From contig WGMV01000003.1 of NCBI GenBank assembly GCA_016124905.1, forward strand, positions 1 through 64,000: a stretch of DNA of 64,000 bases, given 5' to 3'. Each line of letters begins with the position of its first letter. Positions within the stretch are counted from its first letter, which is position 1. Below the pieces are notes generated by a model. That model had not been told where the DNA came from. It worked only from the letters and a program-made list of their open reading frames with translations, and did not search any database. The position numbers were made by a program, and so were the translations under genes. This document shows, in pieces, positions 62,001 through 64,000 of the stretch. This DNA is from a bacterium (GTDB lineage: Bacteria > Pseudomonadota > Alphaproteobacteria > Rickettsiales > RI-342).

Positions 62001-64000
62001 TAAAAATGCACCGGGTCCCGCCAGTTGGAATAGGCGTTGATCGCCATGGCCACGGTGGAGTCGGCACGGCCGAACATAATCTCCTGCCATCCATCGGTAA
62101 TTCGGTCGAGCTCAGCCACGCTAAGCCCCATGGTGCCCGCTCCCCCGGCCAGGCCGGTGGTGGTATTGGTGGCCAGCGGCTTGAAATAAAGAATGCCACT
62201 TCCCGTAAGTGCCGCATTGATAGCCGGATTGGAACCCAGCTCCATGGTAAGATTGTAAGTGCCCGTATTCTGCGCCCCGCTCACCGTCACCACGCCGGTG
62301 CTGCTGCGGATGGTCAGGTGCGTATTCCAGGTCACGGCATTGAAGGTCTTGGTTCCGGTATCGCCCGTTGTGCCGATATAGATATTGGCAAAACCAGGCT
62401 GAATATTATCCAGAGATGCGTTTGAAACCGTCGTTGTGCCGGCAACCGCCGCACTGCCAATAATGGTGTTATTGCTCACATTGGACGAAGAAAGCGTGAG
62501 ATTACCAGTTCCGTTCAATGCGGCATTGATCTGGATCTCCCGGTCGGCACGCAGGGTCATGTTATACGCGCCCGCATTCTGCGCCCCGGCAATCACCACA
62601 TTATTGTCATCCACCCGGAAGTCCGTGTTATAGTTCCAGGTGTAAGCACCAACCGTCATCAATGAATCCAGGGTAGAGGTGCTGCCGAATACCACGGTGG
62701 CCCACCCGGCCTTGATACGGTCCAGCTTGGCATTGGTCAGTTGCAGGGTTCCCGGCTGGCCGTCACCGATTCCCATCGCCACGTTGGCATCCGGGCCGAT
62801 GGCAAGCGTGCCGGTACCGTTCAGGTCCTGGTTGAAATTCATCAGGCGTCCGCTGAAGGTGGCATTATTACCCTGGAAGTTCTGCACGCCATTCAGGTTG
62901 ATGGCCCCCGTGCCGCTGCGAAAGATTACGTTATCATTCCAGGTATAGGCCTGGATATCCATCGCCCCTGTGTTGCCTGCAAGCCCAAGCGAGATGCTGC
63001 CCCATCCGTTGGTGATCAGCCCCAGTTCCGCATCGGTCAGGTTATACCCACCCGCCGAACCATTGCCGATGCCCACCGTACTGTTTGTATCCGGCGTCAG
63101 GCTCAATGTGCCGCTGCCCGTTAATGAAGCCAGAACATTGATAGTGCGTGAAGAAAGCGTGAGGTTATTGGTAAGGGCGTCCTGCGCGCCATTCACGGTA
63201 AGCCCCGCATTGCCGGTACGGATGGTGGTATTATCGTTCCAGGTTGCAGCACGCAGATCAACGGCGCCGGTCCCGTTTGTCCGGCCGATCACGATACTGC
63301 CCCACCCGTTTGTGATGAAACCGAGCTCGGTTGTATCCAGGTTGAACACGCCGGTCGCGCCATTACCAACACCGATAGTAACGCCTGTGGCATCCGGCTG
63401 GAAGGTAAGCGTGCCCGTGCCCGTCAGCGCGCCCGCCACCGTCAGGTTGCGGGTATTGATCGTCATGTTGCCGCTGCCGGTGCCAATGGTTCCGTTGATA
63501 TTGATGGTGCCGTTTCCGGTATAAAGGTTCAGCGCTCCCGTATAGCTCCAGCCATCCACATCAATCGTACCCAGAAAAGACGTGCTGCCGAGCTGAACCG
63601 TGTTCCACCCGGCAGCAATATTGGCCCTGTCCGTTGCGCTGATGTTAAAGCTCGCCGTAGTGCTGCCGATGCTCATATTACCCGTGGTGTTCTTCGGCTG
63701 GATAATGAGGGTGGAGTTGGCACCTGCATCAGAGATGGAAGCATTCAGCACCACATCCCGGCCAACCGTGTAGGTTTGCCCCGTTCCTGAAATCGGAGCG
63801 TTCACCACCACGTCACGATGGGCATTGAGGGTAAGACGCGTGGCCCCCGTCCAGGAAATAGCGTCGGCAATGGTGATATCGCCATTGCCCGCCCCGCTGG
63901 CATTGGTTTGAATGGTGACGTTACTGGCATTGAGAAGATTCACCAGCGTACCTGCCGTGGCTGCATCGCCGATATTTACATAGGATGTTGCATTGGAAGC
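59018..64000 (-). CDS. Large repetitive exoprotein (TpsA/filamentous haemagglutinin-like) with MBG domains, partial
   Basis: Frame open from the right edge to 59018, at least 1,660 codons; the N-terminal TPS secretion domain lies outside. The right-hand part has about ten repeats of roughly 105 residues with the motif ELxxIxxGWxxIxxG (for example TELGFITNGWGSIVIG, AELGLITNGWGSISLG), interleaved with NGAQNFNGNNATF-like strands, typical of a right-handed beta-helix adhesin. Then come four MBG-type repeats (VTAQNKTKEYGDANPALTL, GFSGFKNSDT) at about 60.4-59.4 kb, the last degenerate (ADNATRAQGEPNPAF). The 120-residue end (LPVPERRRRVITG) is basic. Surface adhesin or biofilm matrix protein is likely. 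Confidence 0.88.
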   Translation of the reverse strand, partial: ASNATSYVNIGDAATAGTLVNLLNASNVTIQTNASGAGNGDITIADAISWTGATRLTLNAHRDVVVNAPISGTGQTYTVGRDVVLNASISDAGANSTLIIQPKNTTGNMSIGSTTASFNISATDRANIAAGWNTVQLGSTSFLGTIDVDGWSYTGALNLYTGNGTININGTIGTGSGNMTINTRNLTVAGALTGTGTLTFQPDATGVTIGVGNGATGVFNLDTTELGFITNGWGSIVIGRTNGTGAVDLRAATWNDNTTIRTGNAGLTVNGAQDALTNNLTLSSRTINVLASLTGSGTLSLTPDTNSTVGIGNGSAGGYNLTDAELGLITNGWGSISLGLAGNTGAMDIQAYTWNDNVIFRSGTGAINLNGVQNFQGNNATFSGRLMNFNQDLNGTGTLAIGPDANVAMGIGDGQPGTLQLTNAKLDRIKAGWATVVFGSTSTLDSLMTVGAYTWNYNTDFRVDDNNVVIAGAQNAGAYNMTLRADREIQINAALNGTGNLTLSSSNVSNNTIIGSAAVAGTTTVSNASLDNIQPGFANIYIGTTGDTGTKTFNAVTWNTHLTIRSSTGVVTVSGAQNTGTYNLTMELGSNPAINAALTGSGILYFKPLATNTTTGLAGGAGTMGLSVAELDRITDGWQEIMFGRADSTVAMAINAYSNWRDPVHFYTNTGVITVAGAQNFNGNNATFETNSNMAINANLSGTGVLTIMQAATNVAMGLAGGAGAVAIDATELGRIQNGWSGIVFGNDASASLLTLNSFTTWADDVTFRSGTGGITVAGAQNFNGNDATFLADGAFSLNANLTSAGGDLTMRPVSNNVTVGLAGGAGTFNVDAIELARIQSGWGSLTFGNAASTVSLEIAGYTGWNAPVSFVSGSGGINVTGAQNFNANNATFQTTGDVTIGANLSGTGTLSFYPGSITTSVGIAGGSGIMNFSTSELDAIQDGFSEIIFGRSDSTAAIQIGAYSNWKDPVRFVRAAADVSNRIVLLGNQAAVALSNAAFRFTGPVLLNAGITLATDGGNITFNSLVDGAQALVLNAKTGQVTFDDDVGAGTALSSLSVTSDIVSDSGDIRTTGDINLVPYTAGSTIGLAGGAGSWQLSAGTLGRLYSGTRVSIGSLSSGDVTTGGAISIPSRLLLLSGGTVRLNGSLATTGNGNSLVIAASIFDNQAGAGSLNPGAGRYLIYSADPADDTRGESSGFVKRYNRTYGGYPPGSVTETGNVFLYSIAPTITVSASSVSREYGDANPGFTPSYSGFIDGDTAATALTGSASFSTAATNSTGIGTAGINASVNTLVSDMGYSIVSANTGVLTITPATLTVTAQNKTKEYGDANPALTLGFSGFKNSDTSALFTGYTLSSLADATTGVGTEAITLTGGSAGSNYTIVRNDGVLTITPAVLTVTAQNKTKVYGDANPVLTLGFSGFKNSDGVGLFTGYSLSTAANVGTGAGTAAISLTGGSAGGNYTIVRQNGTLTIARAGLNVIADNATRAQGEPNPAFTYTLSGLRNGDLPSVVSGVAMGANAGIHAAPGTYVITPSGGTGGANYTLYYVNGALVVTGVASPPSVPPVNVPAPVLNGLTQPAVLTHLFDMYQDNDGGNAELWWQNPVGPATKPSAMEFHPTIRPLPGYMVEGLLYVAPEVRHYFSVNDKELPVPERRRRVITG

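Noticed and set aside
59018-64000. Possible CRISPR or satellite from the regular repeats
   Set aside because: The periodicity is about 315 bp, degenerate, in frame and protein-coding (beta-helix repeats).

Overview
The window looks like chromosomal DNA of an alphaproteobacterium. This rests on a DUF6456-type protein, an initiator tRNA of alphaproteobacterial style (C1-A72 mismatch, AGG/CCT pairs in the anticodon stem), full-length SucA, FtsK and GlmU, and GC-rich housekeeping genes. No species can be named. No rRNA and no CRISPR array were seen.

Left chromosomal part (1-27854). It opens with the 5' part of a two-partner-secretion outer-membrane transporter (TpsB, cut by the left edge) and a large unrecognised membrane protein. 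Next come L,D-carboxypeptidase, cysS, two small unknown genes, a GT39-type glycosyltransferase, and a minus-strand set of pilU, pilT and a Pro/Ala-rich TPR protein. On the plus strand follow pyrD with a class III CoA-transferase, uppP (minus), ftsK-glmU, a Pro/Gln-rich repeat protein, a His-tailed protein, ybaB-recR, a SnoaL-like protein (minus), the DUF6456 protein, sucA and tRNA-Val(CAC).

Integrated element (about 27.85 to 49.4 kb). It begins at the 3' end of tRNA-Val with a large serine recombinase whose reading frame ends inside the tRNA gene on the opposite strand. It carries an AT-rich pair (unknown protein plus ankyrin-repeat protein), a VirD4/TraG-type coupling protein with unrecognised membrane and secreted neighbours, ArdA antirestriction protein, a relaxase and a MobC-like protein. 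No type IV secretion channel genes are visible, so it looks like an integrative mobilizable element. Its cargo is a copper/heavy-metal resistance island. One part is copL-copA-copB, a cupredoxin-CusF fusion and a DUF305 protein. The other, behind a MerR-type promoter, is a MerR regulator fused to an outer-membrane-barrel-like protein, a MerP-like protein, a MerT-like protein and a Cu(I) P-type ATPase. Together they could oxidise and bind periplasmic copper and pump cytoplasmic copper out.

Right chromosomal part (49.5-64 kb). It holds mnmC with an atypical C-terminus, tRNA-Pro(CGG), ilvN, initiator tRNA-Met, an ABC-F ATPase, two tandem di-haem cytochrome c peroxidases, a PolB-type 3'-5' exonuclease, an unknown gene, a TetR regulator and a DUF423-like membrane protein. 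It ends with a very long repetitive exoprotein (TpsA/FHA-like, with MBG domains) that runs off the right edge and could be the type of cargo handled by the TpsB at the left edge.

The observations most worth following are the MerR-barrel fusion, the AT-rich unknown/ankyrin pair, a hairpin that would hide the ribosome binding site of a small gene at 31640, the recombinase/tRNA overlap, and the structured DNA before ardA.
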